From NCBI RefSeq assembly GCF_014202225.1, contig NZ_JACHGE010000003.1, positions 124,001 through 188,000 of the forward strand: DNA of 64,000 nucleotides, in the 5' to 3' direction. A model generated the notes under the pieces. The model ran no database searches and was not told the DNA's origin. It worked only from the letters and a program-made list of their open reading frames with translations. Below, piece by piece: positions 43,667 to 53,128 of the stretch. Numbering within the stretch: position 1 is the stretch's first letter; every line of letters begins with the position of its first letter. The position numbers and the translations under genes are program-made. Source of the stretch: Algibacter amylolyticus. GTDB taxonomy: Bacteria > Bacteroidota > Bacteroidia > Flavobacteriales > Flavobacteriaceae.

Positions 43667-46189
43667 TTAAAAATCCATATCGTCATCTCCGTCATTGTTT
43701 CTGCGCTCGTTACGCATTTTTTGTTGATTGAATCTATATCTAAATGATAAATTTATTTGACGTTGTCTGTATTGTGATTCATTATAGCGTTCAAAAAACT
43801 CGGTAGTTGTTAAAGTTTTTCTTTTTCTTGAATTAAACACATCTCTTGCGTTTAACGAGATAGTAGCATTATCATTAAGTATTTCTTTACTAAACGCTAA
43901 GTCTAAGCTAAAAATACCTTTGTTGTACGATTGGGCATCTTGACTAGCACCACGGTAGTTGGCATTGGTTTGCCAATCGATTTTTCCTGGTAAAGTAACC
44001 TTGCTACTAAAACGAGCAAACCAACTTGTGTTTTTAGCTCCATAATCTACACCATTAAATTCTCCTATAGTTTTAAATTGAAAAACATTGAAACTACTAT
44101 TTAATCTTAACCACTTATTTGGGTTATATAATACCCCAAATTCTCCACCAGTTCTCGCATTAGAAGATAAATTTACAGGTATGGTTCTTATTATATCAAT
44201 ACCATCGGTGGTTTGTTGGCCTGTGTTTTCTTCAACGCGCTCAAAAGAATCAGTTTCATATTGATAATAAATAGAAGAAGTTAAAGTTAACTTATCCCAT
44301 CGTTTTAAGTAACCAATATCGAAAGCACTTGCAAATGCTGGACGAAGGTTAGGGTTTCCTTGAAATACATTGGTTCTACTAGAACGCGAAGGAAATGGAT
44401 TTATAAAATAGCCTCTTGGTCTATTTATACGTCTGTTGTAGCCTAATGTAATGCTTTCTTCTGTTTCAGAATCGCTTTCACCAATGTTATATATTAAGTT
44501 TAGGGTAGGGAATAGGCCAAAGTAATTGTTGTTAAAATCGGTGTCAATAGGAAAACCAAAAGCTTCCTGTAGCTCAGTATCACTTAATCTAGAATTAATA
44601 TTACCCTTAAGTTGTGTGTTTTCTAAACGTAAGCCAAGAAGAAAAGAAAACTTACCATACTTAGTACCATATTGAGAATATAATGCATTTATGTTTTCGG
44701 AGTAATCAAATACATTTGTGATGGTATCGTTTATAAAATAAGTGCCATCGCTAATGTCTTCTTGTTCTAAAATATAATCTTTGATTTCGTTTTTAAAGTT
44801 ACCTCTATAACCTGCTTCAAATCTTGCGTTTTCCCCGATTGGAAGCACGTAATCTAACTGTAATAAATATTCTTTTTCGTCTTCAATCTCATTTACTATT
44901 TCTTCCTGTATAGCGTCTGGATTGGTTTGGTTGGTTAAAAGATAATCTTCGTTTATGCTTGTTAATTGTTCTTCTGAACCTTTTTCGTATTGTAAATCGG
45001 CTGTTAATTCGTGGCCTGCATCATTAAATTTAGTAATGTAGTTTAATGCCAGTTGGTAGTTATTACCTGCCTCATCTTGTTTCTCTTTTCTGAGGGTTTG
45101 CTCTAGGAGATTATCATTTTTATATCTGTCACTAAAGTTTTCAGATAAATCGGCATCTTCACCATATCTATAAAAAACACTTCCTGTTAACGACGTTTTT
45201 TTAGATAGAAAATATTCCATACCTAAACTTGCATTATAATAACGGTTAATACGAGTAACATCTTGATCTTCTATAATTCTTTCAAATTCTGGGGCAACGG
45301 TATTGCCATCAACTAATTTATCAAAATACTCCGTATCATTAAAACTGTTTCTAGGGGAGTCGTAATATCTAAATCCTAGGTTTGAAAATAAATTAAACTT
45401 TTCTGTACGGTAGTTTATATTTGCCGAAACTCCCGCTGTTTCAGGGATTCCTGCTGTTAAATTTAAAGAACCATTAAAACCTAAGGTTTCTTTTTGACGT
45501 AGAATAATATTTAAGATTCCTGCGGTACCTTCGGCATCATATCTGGCTGATGGTGACGTTATAACTTCAACACGCTCTATGGCTTCTGCTGGTAATTGGC
45601 TTAAAACGTTGGTGTCTCCAAAGCCTGCCATAGCAGATGGTTTTCCGTTAATTAAAACCCTTACATTTTCGTTTCCTCTTAAACTAATTGAGCCTTCAAT
45701 ATCAACAGCAACCGAGGGTACATTATTTAAGGCATCACTTACTGTTCCGCCAGCAGTTGTAAGGTCTTTACCTATGTTGTATATTTTTTTGTCGAGTTTT
45801 ATTTCAACCGTGGTACGTTCCGCAATAATTTCTACTTCACCTAAAGATTCAGCGTCAATTTCAAGCAGAAAACGTCCAATATTTTCATGTTTTGTTATTT
45901 GCCTATCGGTTAACGTTATTGTTTTATAAGAAATATATTCAATAGAGATATCATATACTCCCGTTGGTACAGGTATTTTAAAACTTCCTTTAGTATCTGT
46001 AATGCCACCAGTTACTATTTTGTTTTCAGTTTTACTAAAAAAGGCTAATGTTGCATATTCTAGTGGGAGGTTTGTTTCTTTATCTAGAATAACTCCAGAG
46101 ATGTTAACATCTTTTCCTTCTGATTTTTGAGCAAATGAAAATTGGGTGAAAAATAGTACTGATATTAGTAGTAAATAGTTTTTGAGCAT
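43667..46189 (-). CDS. TonB-dependent receptor, outer membrane beta-barrel family
   Basis: An 840-residue outer-membrane protein of the OMP_b-brl_3 (PF14905-like) group. After a signal peptide (about residues 1-20, ending SFAQ) comes a carboxypeptidase-regulatory-like beta domain (NISGVILDKETNLPLEYATL), then a plug (DALNNVPSVAVDIEGSISLR, VLINGKPSAM) and a barrel ending with aromatic strands and a basic-acidic tail (RNDGDDDMDF-like). No SusD partner follows, so it is not a polysaccharide system; metal or peptide uptake is possible. A TAAATTTG -7 box lies about 26 bases before the start. Confidence 0.9.
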   Translation of the reverse strand: MLKNYLLLISVLFFTQFSFAQKSEGKDVNISGVILDKETNLPLEYATLAFFSKTENKIVTGGITDTKGSFKIPVPTGVYDISIEYISYKTITLTDRQITKHENIGRFLLEIDAESLGEVEIIAERTTVEIKLDKKIYNIGKDLTTAGGTVSDALNNVPSVAVDIEGSISLRGNENVRVLINGKPSAMAGFGDTNVLSQLPAEAIERVEVITSPSARYDAEGTAGILNIILRQKETLGFNGSLNLTAGIPETAGVSANINYRTEKFNLFSNLGFRYYDSPRNSFNDTEYFDKLVDGNTVAPEFERIIEDQDVTRINRYYNASLGMEYFLSKKTSLTGSVFYRYGEDADLSENFSDRYKNDNLLEQTLRKEKQDEAGNNYQLALNYITKFNDAGHELTADLQYEKGSEEQLTSINEDYLLTNQTNPDAIQEEIVNEIEDEKEYLLQLDYVLPIGENARFEAGYRGNFKNEIKDYILEQEDISDGTYFINDTITNVFDYSENINALYSQYGTKYGKFSFLLGLRLENTQLKGNINSRLSDTELQEAFGFPIDTDFNNNYFGLFPTLNLIYNIGESDSETEESITLGYNRRINRPRGYFINPFPSRSSRTNVFQGNPNLRPAFASAFDIGYLKRWDKLTLTSSIYYQYETDSFERVEENTGQQTTDGIDIIRTIPVNLSSNARTGGEFGVLYNPNKWLRLNSSFNVFQFKTIGEFNGVDYGAKNTSWFARFSSKVTLPGKIDWQTNANYRGASQDAQSYNKGIFSLDLAFSKEILNDNATISLNARDVFNSRKRKTLTTTEFFERYNESQYRQRQINLSFRYRFNQQKMRNERRNNDGDDDMDF

Positions 46190-46278
46190 GAGTTACCTTT
46201 AGAAAATTTGACTACAAATTTAACTTAAGGTTTAATGGTAATAGGTTAAAGTTATGTTAATGCTCTTACAGATTTAGT

Positions 46279-46620
46279 CTATAAAATAGTTGAAATTAAT
46301 TCTGTTGGTCTGCCAATAACTGCTTTATCTCCATTAATTACTATTGGGCGCTCTATTAGCTTAGGAAATTGCACCATGGCAGCAATTATTTCTGAATCAC
46401 TTAGGTCTTTATTTTTAAAATTTTCTTTCCAGATAGCTTCGTTTTTTCTAACTAAATCTATGGGTTTGATATTAAGTAACTTAATGATGTTTTTTAACTC
46501 TGAAACAGTTGGAACATTGTCAAGATATTTAACAACTTCAAAAGGTTTTCCAGATTCTTCTAAAAGGACTAATCCGTTACGCGACTTGCTACATCGGTTA
46601 TTGTGATATATTTTTATCAT
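46279..46620 (-). CDS. ArsC/Spx-family protein (arsenate reductase, glutaredoxin type)
   Basis: A 113-residue thioredoxin-fold protein with the single catalytic cysteine in NNRCSKSRNGL, the family position. KYLDNVPTVSELKNII and the closing VQFPKLIERPIVINGDKAVIGRP are ArsC signatures, including the arginine following the cis-proline region. No ars operon is near, so a general glutathione or thiol function is possible. Its start is one base from the stop of the HAD gene. Confidence 0.85.
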   Translation of the reverse strand: MIKIYHNNRCSKSRNGLVLLEESGKPFEVVKYLDNVPTVSELKNIIKLLNIKPIDLVRKNEAIWKENFKNKDLSDSEIIAAMVQFPKLIERPIVINGDKAVIGRPTELISTIL

Positions 46621-47237
46621 TATATATTTATATTAAAGGTTTTTAATTGGTGAAGAAGTTTTTCTGGAGTTTCAAAATGAATGCCATGAATTCCTAATGT
46701 TTTGGCGGCTTCAATATTTCTTAGATTATCGTCTATAAATACAGACTTTTCAGCACTAATGTTAAAACGCTCTAAAGTTAAGGTATAAATATCCTTAAAA
46801 GGTTTTCTAGTTTTTTCTTCTCCGGAAACTAAAATGCCTTCAAACCATTGTAAAAACTCAAAACGCTTTAAAGCAATAGGGAAGGTTTCAGCACTCCAAT
46901 TAGTTAAAGCTACTACTTTATAATCATTAGACGCTATACATTTTTTTAGGATGTCTACAGTACCCTCAATGGCACCACCTAACATGTCTGGCCAACGCCC
47001 ATAAAATAAACGAATTTCTTTCTCGTATTCAGGAAAAAGTGCAACTCTATCTTCGGTAGCTTGAGCAGTAGGATAGCCAGCATCTTGATTTTCGTTCCAA
47101 TCGCTAGAGCAAATGTTATCTAAAAACCATTTTGTTTTCTCTTGATTGTTATTAAAAACATCTAAAAAGACATATTCTGGATTCCAGTCAATTAAAACTC
47201 CACCAAGATCGAAAATTATAGTATCTATTTTACTCAT
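46620..47237 (-). CDS. HAD family phosphatase
   Basis: A 205-residue haloacid-dehalogenase-type hydrolase. Motif I is [14 protein letters not shown] (nucleophile Asp), motif II is [10 protein letters not shown], motif III lysine lies in [13 protein letters not shown], and motif IV is [14 protein letters not shown]. The YihX/HAD-IA type cap is inferred. Substrate unknown. Its ATG overlaps the prfB stop in an ATGA junction, and it ends one base before ArsC, so prfB, HAD and ArsC form one operon. Confidence 0.88.
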   Translation of the reverse strand: MSKIDTIIFDLGGVLIDWNPEYVFLDVFNNNQEKTKWFLDNICSSDWNENQDAGYPTAQATEDRVALFPEYEKEIRLFYGRWPDMLGGAIEGTVDILKKCIASNDYKVVALTNWSAETFPIALKRFEFLQWFEGILVSGEEKTRKPFKDIYTLTLERFNISAEKSVFIDDNLRNIEAAKTLGIHGIHFETPEKLLHQLKTFNINI

Positions 47238-48344
47238 AATTGGTTATCGTCTTCAACTTTTTGCCCCATAGCCATAAGATAAGCCTTTAAAAAGGCGTCT
47301 ATATTGCCATCCATAACAGCATCAACATTTCCAGTTTCGTGAGCCGTACGCACATCTTTCACTAATTTATAAGGATGCATCACGTAGTTTCTAATTTGAC
47401 TACCCCATTCAATCTTCATTTTTCCGGCTTCGATATCCTCACGTTGTGATAGTTGTTTTTGTAACTCAATTTCATACAACTGCGATTTAAGCATTTGCAT
47501 AGCTCTAGACCTATTGTCGTGCTGAGAACGGGTTTCGGAACATGAAATTTGAATACCAGAAGGTTTGTGGGTAAGTTGTACTTTGGTTTCTACCTTGTTT
47601 ACATTTTGTCCGCCGGCACCACTTGAACGTGCTGTTGTAATCTCAATATCTGCAGGGTTAATTTCAATTTCTATAGTATCGTCTACTAACGGGTAAACAT
47701 ATACCGATGCAAAACTTGTATGGCGTTTTGCATTACTATCAAAAGGGGAGATGCGCACTAAACGATGTACACCATTTTCTCCTTTTAGCCAACCAAAGGC
47801 AAAATCGCCTTCAATTTCTAGGGTTACCGTTTTTATGCCGGCAACATCACCTTCTTGAAAGTTTAATTCTTTTACTTTAAAACCGCTTTTTTCTGCATAC
47901 ATTAAATACATACGCATTAGCATACTTGCCCAATCGCAACTTTCGGTTCCACCTGCACCAGCAGTAATTTGCAAAACGGCACTTAAGCTATCGCCTTCTT
48001 CAGAAAGCATGTTTCTAAATTCGATATCTTCAAGTAATTCTAAGGCTTTATTGTATCGCTTTTCAACGTCTTCTAATGTTGCTTCATCTTCTTTGAAAAA
48101 CTCGTAGATGACTTCAAGGTCTTCAATAAACGTTTTTAAGTCTTTGTAATCTTGCACCCATTTTTTCTTCACACGAAGTGATTTCATAATAGCCTCAGCA
48201 GCTTTTGAATCATTCCAGAAATTAGGGTCGAAGGTTTGTTCTTCTTCGTTTTGTATTTCTATAAGTTTAGCATCTATGTCAAAGATAGTGCCTAAGTTTG
48301 TCGAGGCGGGTGTTTAGATCTTTAATTTGATCTGTTGTTATCAT
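47234..48344 (-). CDS. prfB: Peptide chain release factor 2 with +1 programmed frameshift
   Basis: The full gene starts at the ATG at 48342-48344. Twenty-one codons lead to an in-frame TGA at 48279-48281, within AGG CAC TAT CTT TGA C, the classic prfB slip site. Skipping one base continues in frame as [19 protein letters not shown] and gives about 369 aa, the normal RF2 length. The single frame that starts [10 protein letters not shown] (48187) is only the tail after the shift. RF2 hallmarks are SPF in VRISPFDSN (stop-codon recognition) and GGQ in GAGGQNVNK (peptidyl hydrolysis). RF2 reads UGA and so controls its own level through the shift. Confidence 0.95.
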
Positions 48345-48603
48345 GTTTTTTTATTTTAAACAAAAATAGAAAATAAGGTGACAATTTATTGAATAAAGCA
48401 AAATGAATTCTGTTTTTACAGATAAAAGAAATTAATAACCCTTTGAAGAATATTTTTGATAACGGGTAAATAAAGATGCAAGTTTGTAGGCGCAGATAAC
48501 TCTTGTATATCGTATTATTGCCCATTATTAATAAGCTTTATATTTACTGATTAAAACGATGTTTTTTTTCGTAATAACTTAACCTGAATATTTTATAATT
48601 ACT

Positions 48604-49767
48604 ATGAGTTTTAAAGAAAATAGAGATTTCTTTTTTGACCTTTTTGAAAGTCAGGTAATTCCGGAACCTATAGATAATATTGTGCATGTAGAGCAGCAAG
48701 ATAAAGTGCTTTTAAGTAATATTGATTCAAATGAATTAATAAAGCAAAAGGGGTATTTTTCTTTAAAATCGATTCCAAGGTATTTAGTTCCGTCATTTAA
48801 TGTTCATTATAAAACGAAACGAATAACTCAATTTCATCAAGGTTATTCTATCAAAATTGATGGAGATTATACTTCTGTTGATCCTTATGTTACGGCTCAA
48901 TTTAAGAAAAAAGCTAGAGAAATTAGGCGCTATGTTAAACGCTTAGAAATGTGTTTTGACATTAATTATAAGATGCATGTTGGTACGATTTCGAAAAAGG
49001 AATATAATCAATTATTTGAAGCACTTCGCGTAATGCTTCAAGAGCGATTTATACAGAAAAAAGAGATAAATGATAGGTTATTGGAGTGGGATAGACTTTA
49101 TAAGATGTTTTTTGCCCTTATAAATGAAAATAAAGCTTCTATTTTTGTTGTTTACGAGTCTGGTAAACCCATATCTATTTCCTTAAATTATATTTTTGGA
49201 GATTTTTATTTTAATGCCATAGCATCTTACAATTTAGATTACTCCAAGTTTGGACTAGGGAATGTAATTATCTATAAACAGCTAGATTGGTGTATAACCA
49301 ATAAATTTAAGCATTACGAAATGGGTAGGGGAGATTATGACTATAAGAGAAGGTGGAGTAATCAAATTTATATCTTAGATCATTTTTTAGCAATTCCGAA
49401 GAAAACAAATTTCACATCAGCTTTAGCCTTTAAAATTGAAAGTGTTAAAATTCAGTTTTTTGAATTTTTGCGTTCTAAAAAGTTAAATCTGATTTATAAT
49501 AATATAAAAAACAAACTACATTTTTTAAATAAAGAAAAACTAGAACTAGAATATCGTTGCAGTGCTTTTAATGACATGGAAGCTCTAAAAAGCATGGAAG
49601 TATTAAATTATGAGCAAAATGATTATTTAAAATTGTTGAAGCCTATTAACGACTTTTTATTTTCTAATTCAGCTCATAAAAGTATATTAAAAGTGTATAA
49701 AACGCCAAATAAATCAGAATTTGTATTGGCAATTAAAAATAAGTTTCAAAAAGTTAACTTGTTATAA
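48604..49767 (+). CDS. CelD/BcsL-like GNAT acyltransferase, tandem copy 1
   Basis: A 387-residue protein of the Acetyltransf_6-like group. The GNAT core lies at about residues 110-265: KRLEMCFDINY, SIFVVYESGKPISISLNYIF, ASYNLDYSKFGLGNVIIYKQ and GRGDYDYKRRWSN. A C-terminal extension of about 90 residues ends AIKNKFQKVNLL. Such proteins transfer acyl or aminoacyl groups in envelope polysaccharide or peptidoglycan work. It is the first of three tandem paralogues. Confidence 0.7.
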   Translation: MSFKENRDFFFDLFESQVIPEPIDNIVHVEQQDKVLLSNIDSNELIKQKGYFSLKSIPRYLVPSFNVHYKTKRITQFHQGYSIKIDGDYTSVDPYVTAQFKKKAREIRRYVKRLEMCFDINYKMHVGTISKKEYNQLFEALRVMLQERFIQKKEINDRLLEWDRLYKMFFALINENKASIFVVYESGKPISISLNYIFGDFYFNAIASYNLDYSKFGLGNVIIYKQLDWCITNKFKHYEMGRGDYDYKRRWSNQIYILDHFLAIPKKTNFTSALAFKIESVKIQFFEFLRSKKLNLIYNNIKNKLHFLNKEKLELEYRCSAFNDMEALKSMEVLNYEQNDYLKLLKPINDFLFSNSAHKSILKVYKTPNKSEFVLAIKNKFQKVNLL

Positions 49768-49782
49768 ATCAAGCCTGTTTTT

Positions 49783-50694
49783 ATGAAAAAGAATTTAAGT
49801 AAATTAAATTTATTTTTAGAATTATTTCAAAAAGGACAAATCCCTAATTGTTATTTGGGTATTAAATATAAAGATCAAGATATATTAAAAAAACTTATTA
49901 CAGTTACTAATACAAATAACTTAGTTTATTCTCATAGTCTATCTCCTAATTACCTTGAGTATTATGTAAATAAAAAAGAGTATAAAATTGTTAAAATTAA
50001 GCAGGCCAATAAAGGGTATGCCATTGATGTTGGGGAGTTTGAAAATTTACAAACATTTTTGGAGGTACAAATGAGTCGTAGAACAAGAAAATCGATAAGG
50101 CAATCTATGAGAGGTTTAGAAACTAATTGTAAAGTAAGTTATCGGATGTTTGGTAGCGATATTTCTCAAGATGAATATAATGCCTTGTTTGATGAATTAA
50201 GGATTATGCTGGATGATAGGTTTGAGGAGAAAAATGAAGCTGACGAAAAATTAAGCCAATGGTCGGAAATTAAATTAGATTTTTATGAGGCTTTGAACCG
50301 TAATAAGGCAGCTATGTTGGTAATTTACAATTCTGATATTCCAATTGGAATATCATTAAATTATTTGGTAAATAATATACTTTTTTGCTGGATATCGGCT
50401 TATAATACAAATTACGCAAAATTTAGTTTAGGTTATGTTAATCTTTATAAGGTTGTAGAATGGAGTCTTGAAAATAACTATAAGCTAATAGAATGGGGAT
50501 ATGGCGACCATGATTATAAAATTAAATGGAGCAATAGTGTTTATAATTTTGAACATCATATTATTTACAAAAGGAATTCTTTTATAGGTGTTTTGCTAGG
50601 TAAATTTGAATGTAGTAAAGTCTATACCAAAGAGTTTTTAAAACATAATGGTATAGTGGATTGTATGAAAAAAATTAAAAGTAAGCTGAATTGA
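49783..50694 (+). CDS. CelD/BcsL-like GNAT acyltransferase, tandem copy 2 (short)
   Basis: A 303-residue paralogue with the same core blocks (MLVIYNSDIPIGISLNYLV, AYNTNYAKFSLGYVNLYK, GYGDHDYKIKWSN) but lacking the roughly 85-residue C-terminal extension of its two neighbours. It follows copy 1 by 15 bases. The sequence has drifted more than the other two, and the RLEMCFD segment reads GLETNCKVSY here. Confidence 0.7.
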   Translation: MKKNLSKLNLFLELFQKGQIPNCYLGIKYKDQDILKKLITVTNTNNLVYSHSLSPNYLEYYVNKKEYKIVKIKQANKGYAIDVGEFENLQTFLEVQMSRRTRKSIRQSMRGLETNCKVSYRMFGSDISQDEYNALFDELRIMLDDRFEEKNEADEKLSQWSEIKLDFYEALNRNKAAMLVIYNSDIPIGISLNYLVNNILFCWISAYNTNYAKFSLGYVNLYKVVEWSLENNYKLIEWGYGDHDYKIKWSNSVYNFEHHIIYKRNSFIGVLLGKFECSKVYTKEFLKHNGIVDCMKKIKSKLN

Positions 50695-50752
50695 TTTTTA
50701 TAGCTATAAAAATTACTTAAATAATAAATAAAAGCCTTGAAATTTTAAACCT

Positions 50753-51925
50753 ATGTCAACCTTAATTACTAATCGAGTTAATTTTTATGATGCTATTTTT
50801 GAAAGACAAATTATGCCAGATTGTATTTTGAAAATTGGTTACAAGGATACTGGTATTTTACTATATAGTGATGATGATAACTTAAGTAAAGGTATAGAGC
50901 AAGAAAACTTCTCAATTCAAATTATACCAGAATATCTTGATATTGGTTATCAAGACCATTTAACTAAAAAAGTAATTAACGAGTATCGATTAGGTTATGC
51001 CTCAAAATTAAATGATTTTAAGGATGTAAATAGCTATTTAAGAAGTCAATACGGGAAAAACGCTAAGCCTATTTTAAAGAACGTTAAGCGCTTAGAAATG
51101 TGCTTTGATGTTAATTATGTTTTTTACCATGGAGAGATTAAAAAATCGCAATATGATTTTTTAATGGAAGCGCTGCGTAACATGCTTACTAAAAGATTTA
51201 AACAAAGAAATGATGCTAATTTTCGCCTAAATGAATGGCAAGAGTTACTTCAAAGAACATACAAGCTTATAGAATTAAAAAAGGCATCTCTTTTTGTTAT
51301 TTACAATAATGATGAGCCTATCCAAATCAATGTACAGTACCATGTTAAAGATATTTTAATTGGGTCTATAGCTTCTTATAATATAGATTATCAGGTATTT
51401 GGTTTGGGGAATACAGGGGTCTATAAACAGATAGAATGGTGTATTTCAAACAACTATTTTATATATGATCAAGGTCATGGCGATTTGGAGTATAAGCGTA
51501 GGTGGAGTAACTTAATATATAATTTTAAGCATCATGTTGTCTATTCTAAAAGTGATTTAAAATCTAAGTTTAAAGCAAATATCGAAGTTTTAAAAGTTAG
51601 CACGAAAGCATTTTTAAGAAAGAAAAAAGCTGTTGAAACTTTAAAAACAATTAAAAGTAAATTTTCAAGAGAATCACAAGACAAAACGCCCTTTGTTAAA
51701 AGCTTCGAGATTATAGAATTAGCAACTATAACGGATGAAATTAATACGTTTACATCAATAAACTGGAAAGCGTCAGAATATCAGTTTTTAGTTAAAAATA
51801 TTTGTGATTTTTTGTACTATAAATTCGAACACTTTAATAATATAGTAGTACTTCAACACAATTCAGAAAGTGATATCTTTATTATTAAGGGGAAAAATGC
51901 TTATCAAAAAGTGGTATTTCATTAA
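50753..51925 (+). CDS. CelD/BcsL-like GNAT acyltransferase, tandem copy 3
   Basis: A 390-residue paralogue closest to copy 1: KRLEMCFDVNYVF, SLFVIYNNDEPIQINVQYHV, ASYNIDYQVFGLGNTGVYKQ and GHGDLEYKRRWSN. The C-terminal extension (SEYQFLVKNICDFLY, IKGKNAYQKVVFH) corresponds to that of copy 1. It comes 58 bases after copy 2. Substrate unknown. Confidence 0.7.
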   Translation: MSTLITNRVNFYDAIFERQIMPDCILKIGYKDTGILLYSDDDNLSKGIEQENFSIQIIPEYLDIGYQDHLTKKVINEYRLGYASKLNDFKDVNSYLRSQYGKNAKPILKNVKRLEMCFDVNYVFYHGEIKKSQYDFLMEALRNMLTKRFKQRNDANFRLNEWQELLQRTYKLIELKKASLFVIYNNDEPIQINVQYHVKDILIGSIASYNIDYQVFGLGNTGVYKQIEWCISNNYFIYDQGHGDLEYKRRWSNLIYNFKHHVVYSKSDLKSKFKANIEVLKVSTKAFLRKKKAVETLKTIKSKFSRESQDKTPFVKSFEIIELATITDEINTFTSINWKASEYQFLVKNICDFLYYKFEHFNNIVVLQHNSESDIFIIKGKNAYQKVVFH

Positions 51926-52014
51926 ATATGCCTGTTAATTGTATTCTAACCATATTTTTAATGTTGTTTAGGTCCTTAAATTTTATTTTATAATTTCACA
52001 GATATATTTAATTT

Positions 52015-53031
52015 ATGATAATAGATTTAAGAAGTGATACAGTAACCAAACCATCGAAAGAAATGCTAGAGGCAATGATGGATGCTCAAGTAGGAGACGA
52101 TGTGTTTAGAGAGGATCCAACAATTAATAAATTAGAAAAGCATATTTCTGAAATGTTTGGCAAAGAGCAAGCCTTGTTTTTTCCTAGTGGAACTATGGCA
52201 AATCAAACAGCCATAAAATTACATACCACTCCTGGAGATCAAGTAATTTGCGATAAATACGCCCATATTTTTAATTATGAATCTGGTGGTGCTGCATTTA
52301 ATAGTGGTGTGTCTTGTAATTTGATTAATGGAAATAGAGGGATGTTTACAGCTAAGCAAGTTGAAGAAGCTATAAACCCAGATGCTTATTATTATAGTAA
52401 AACAGCGTTAGTTGAAATTGAAAACACCACAAATAAGGGGGGTGGAGCAAGTTGGGATTTTAAAGAAATCCTAAGGATTAAGCAAGTTTGTAAGGATAAT
52501 AAATTAGGTTTTCATTTAGATGGTGCACGATTATGGCATGCCTTAATTTCTAAAAATGAAACTACTAAGCAATACGGCGAAGTATTTGATACTATATCGG
52601 TTTGTTTAAGTAAAGGCTTGGGAGCACCAATTGGATCTGTATTAGTTGGAGATTCTGAAATCATGTCTAACGCACTTAGAGTTAGAAAAATCTTTGGTGG
52701 CAATATGAGGCAAGCGGGTTATTTGGCAGCGGCTGGATTATATGCTTTAGAAAATAATATGTCGCGTTTAAAAAGTGATCATAAAAAAGCAAAGGAAATT
52801 GGAGCGGCTTTAAAGAGTTTGTCGATAATTGCAAGTGTAGAGCCTATTGAAACTAATATTGTTATTTTTCAATTAAAGGAATATATTGTTGAGCAACAAT
52901 TTGTAAAGAAACTAGCTGATAAAAATATTTTTATTATAAGTATGGGAAGTAGAAAGCTAAGGATGGTTACACATTTAGATTATACAGATAACATGCACGA
53001 AATATTATTAAAACAGCTAAGACTTATATAA
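52015..53031 (+). CDS. ltaE: Low-specificity L-threonine aldolase
   Basis: A PLP enzyme of 338 aa that cleaves threonine or allo-threonine to glycine and acetaldehyde. Its opening (MIIDLRSDTVTKPSKEML, VGDDVFREDPT) is diagnostic, the aldolase aspartate is in FHLDGARLWHA, and the PLP lysine is in VCLSKGLGAPIGS. Monocistronic and closed by a terminator. Confidence 0.95.
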   Translation: MIIDLRSDTVTKPSKEMLEAMMDAQVGDDVFREDPTINKLEKHISEMFGKEQALFFPSGTMANQTAIKLHTTPGDQVICDKYAHIFNYESGGAAFNSGVSCNLINGNRGMFTAKQVEEAINPDAYYYSKTALVEIENTTNKGGGASWDFKEILRIKQVCKDNKLGFHLDGARLWHALISKNETTKQYGEVFDTISVCLSKGLGAPIGSVLVGDSEIMSNALRVRKIFGGNMRQAGYLAAAGLYALENNMSRLKSDHKKAKEIGAALKSLSIIASVEPIETNIVIFQLKEYIVEQQFVKKLADKNIFIISMGSRKLRMVTHLDYTDNMHEILLKQLRLI

Positions 53032-53069
53032 TAAGTAATTGGTTTATATAATTAGGAGTAAATATCCAA

Positions 53070-53105
53070 AAAAAAAAAAGAGGAGCTAAATTAGCTCCTC
53101 TTTTA
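53070..53105. terminator. Bidirectional terminator between threonine aldolase and lipoprotein genes
   Basis: AGAGGAGCTA and TAGCTCCTCT form a 10-bp stem with a 3-base loop, preceded by a long A run and followed by TTTT. Confidence 0.85.
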
Positions 53106-53128
53106 ATTATGTGTTTACACTAAAAATA

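Noticed and set aside
45579-45929. 116-codon plus-strand frame
   Set aside because: Antisense to the plug region of the TonB-dependent receptor; no motif, no promoter.
47234-48187. prfB starting at [10 protein letters not shown]
   Set aside because: The true N-terminus lies upstream in another frame and is joined by the +1 slip at CTT TGA C.
48322-48525. 67-codon minus-strand frame upstream of prfB
   Set aside because: It overlaps the prfB start in another frame, has no recognisable motif, and covers the leader region.
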